A stretch of 24,403 bases of DNA from positions 26,227 to 50,629 of the forward strand of contig DHZF01000088.1 of the NCBI GenBank assembly GCA_002414505.1, read 5' to 3'. Position 1 is the stretch's first letter, and each line of letters begins with the position of its first letter. A program made the translations under genes and the position numbers. Shown piece by piece: positions 23,811-24,403 of the stretch. Below the pieces are notes generated by a model. That model was not told the DNA's origin and did not search any database. It was given only the letters and a program-made list of their open reading frames with translations. The stretch comes from Hyphomonas sp. UBA5111. Lineage in GTDB: Bacteria; Pseudomonadota; Alphaproteobacteria; Caulobacterales; Hyphomonadaceae.

Positions 23811-24403
23811 GTGATCAATAGAAGACATTTGCTGCACTCTGCGCTGGGCGCGGGAGCAGTCCTTAGCTCGGCAAAGCTCCTTCCCGCTTGGGCAAGATCC
23901 GCAAGCGCCGGCAATCTTGGCATAGCCTCGCTCACTGGCACGCGGTTTGACCTCGATATCGACCGGTTTCCGGTGCGCATCAATGGTCGAGACGGAATGG
24001 CAACCGGGATCAACGGGACCCTGCCAGGTCCACTCCTGCGCTTTCGGGAAGGCGATGATGTCACGCTCAACGTGACCAACCGGCTCCAGGAGGATACGTC
24101 GATCCACTGGCATGGGCTGCTTGTCCCCTTCCACATGGACGGCGTTCCCGGACTCAGCTTTCCGGGCATAAGACCGGGCGAAACCTTCAAGTATCAGTTC
24201 AAGGTGCCGCAGAACGGGACCTATTGGTACCACTCCCATTCGGGTCTTCAGGAACAGCTCGGCCATTACGGCCCGATCGTAATTGATCCTGCCGAACCGG
24301 ATCGGGTTCTCTATGACCGGGAATACGTCCTCGTGCTCAGCGACTGGAGCTTCACCCATCCGCACCGGATCTTCGCCCAATTGAAGAAGAATCCGGAAAG
24401 CCT
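23811..24403 (+). CDS. copA: CopA-type multicopper oxidase, 5' part (cut by window edge)
   Basis: The visible 197 residues carry a twin-arginine signal (INRRHLLHSALGAGAVLSS) and the first cupredoxin domain of a periplasmic multicopper oxidase: DIDRFPVRINGR, GTLPGPLLRFREGDDV, HWHG (His99, His101), FPGIRPGETFKYQF and TYWYHSHSGLQEQLGHYGP (His141, His143). These His-X-His pairs bind the type 2/type 3 copper cluster. CopA oxidises Cu(I) and gives copper tolerance. I start at GTG 23811 because GGAG lies 6 bases before it; the in-frame ATG at 23799 has no ribosome site but cannot be excluded. The open reverse frame over 23493-24380 is a shadow of this gene. The C-terminal cupredoxin domains lie outside the window. 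Confidence 0.93.
   Translation, partial: MINRRHLLHSALGAGAVLSSAKLLPAWARSASAGNLGIASLTGTRFDLDIDRFPVRINGRDGMATGINGTLPGPLLRFREGDDVTLNVTNRLQEDTSIHWHGLLVPFHMDGVPGLSFPGIRPGETFKYQFKVPQNGTYWYHSHSGLQEQLGHYGPIVIDPAEPDRVLYDREYVLVLSDWSFTHPHRIFAQLKKNPES

Noticed and set aside
23493..24380. Long minus-strand open frame (295 codons) opposite copA and the small copper protein
   Set aside because: It lies antisense to a clear multicopper oxidase with HWHG and HSH motifs, has no recognisable motif and no ribosome site, and is explained by GC-rich third positions.
1..24403. Search for CRISPR arrays, tRNA or rRNA genes, riboswitches and full insertion sequences
   Set aside because: No regular repeat-spacer structure, cloverleaf-like sequence or intact transposase was seen by eye; a covariance-model search would be needed to exclude small RNAs.

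Overview
The window looks like an accessory carbohydrate-utilisation locus from an alphaproteobacterium, probably of the Caulobacterales/Hyphomonadales or sphingomonad type. The reasons are the large TonB-dependent receptor used for sugar uptake, the twin-arginine lipoprotein hydrolases, the non-phosphorylating L-rhamnose pathway known from Sphingomonas, the moderate-to-high GC, and frequent GTG/TTG starts. No rRNA or tRNA gene is visible, so the lineage is an inference.

Layout. 1-938 (-): a LacI-family regulator cut by the window edge. 1463-7367 (+): TonB-dependent receptor, GH10 endo-xylanase, altronate dehydratase (uxaA). A LacI-type operator lies just upstream of the receptor, and a hairpin overlaps the uxaA stop codon. 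7401-10737 (-): a 779-residue (alpha/alpha)6-type glycosidase-like lipoprotein of unassigned family, then a GH43-like beta-propeller protein. 10949-12623 (-): an IclR-family regulator and L-rhamnose 1-dehydrogenase. 12747-20693 (+): L-rhamnonate dehydratase (rhmD), an FAH-family diketo-acid hydrolase, an SDR dehydrogenase, an amidohydrolase-type lactonase, the rhamnose transporter rhaT, a divergent GH28-like beta-helix protein and a lipoprotein esterase. 20814-22223 (-): a canonical GH28 exo-polygalacturonase-like enzyme.

How the genes work together. The hydrolases (two GH28 types, the GH43-like protein, the unassigned glycosidase, the esterase and GH10) would trim a rhamnose- and galacturonate-containing pectic polymer, most simply rhamnogalacturonan, perhaps with xylan side material. 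Oligomers would enter through the TonB receptor. Rhamnose would cross the inner membrane by RhaT and be oxidised as rhamnose -> rhamnonolactone -> rhamnonate -> 2-keto-3-deoxyrhamnonate -> 2,4-diketo-3-deoxyrhamnonate -> pyruvate + L-lactate, every step having a candidate gene here. UxaA would serve the galacturonate branch, whose other enzymes lie elsewhere. A 15-bp near-palindrome occurs three times, upstream of iclR, of the unassigned glycosidase operon and of the minus-strand GH28 gene. It is a good candidate for the IclR operator.

About 22.5-24.4 kb is a different module: a frameshifted remnant resembling the C-terminal part of a DUF3363-type conjugative relaxase, a stretch with no recognisable gene, then a MerR/CueR-type promoter, a small His/Cys/Met-rich exported protein and the start of a CopA multicopper oxidase. 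This looks like the edge of a formerly mobile copper-resistance segment.
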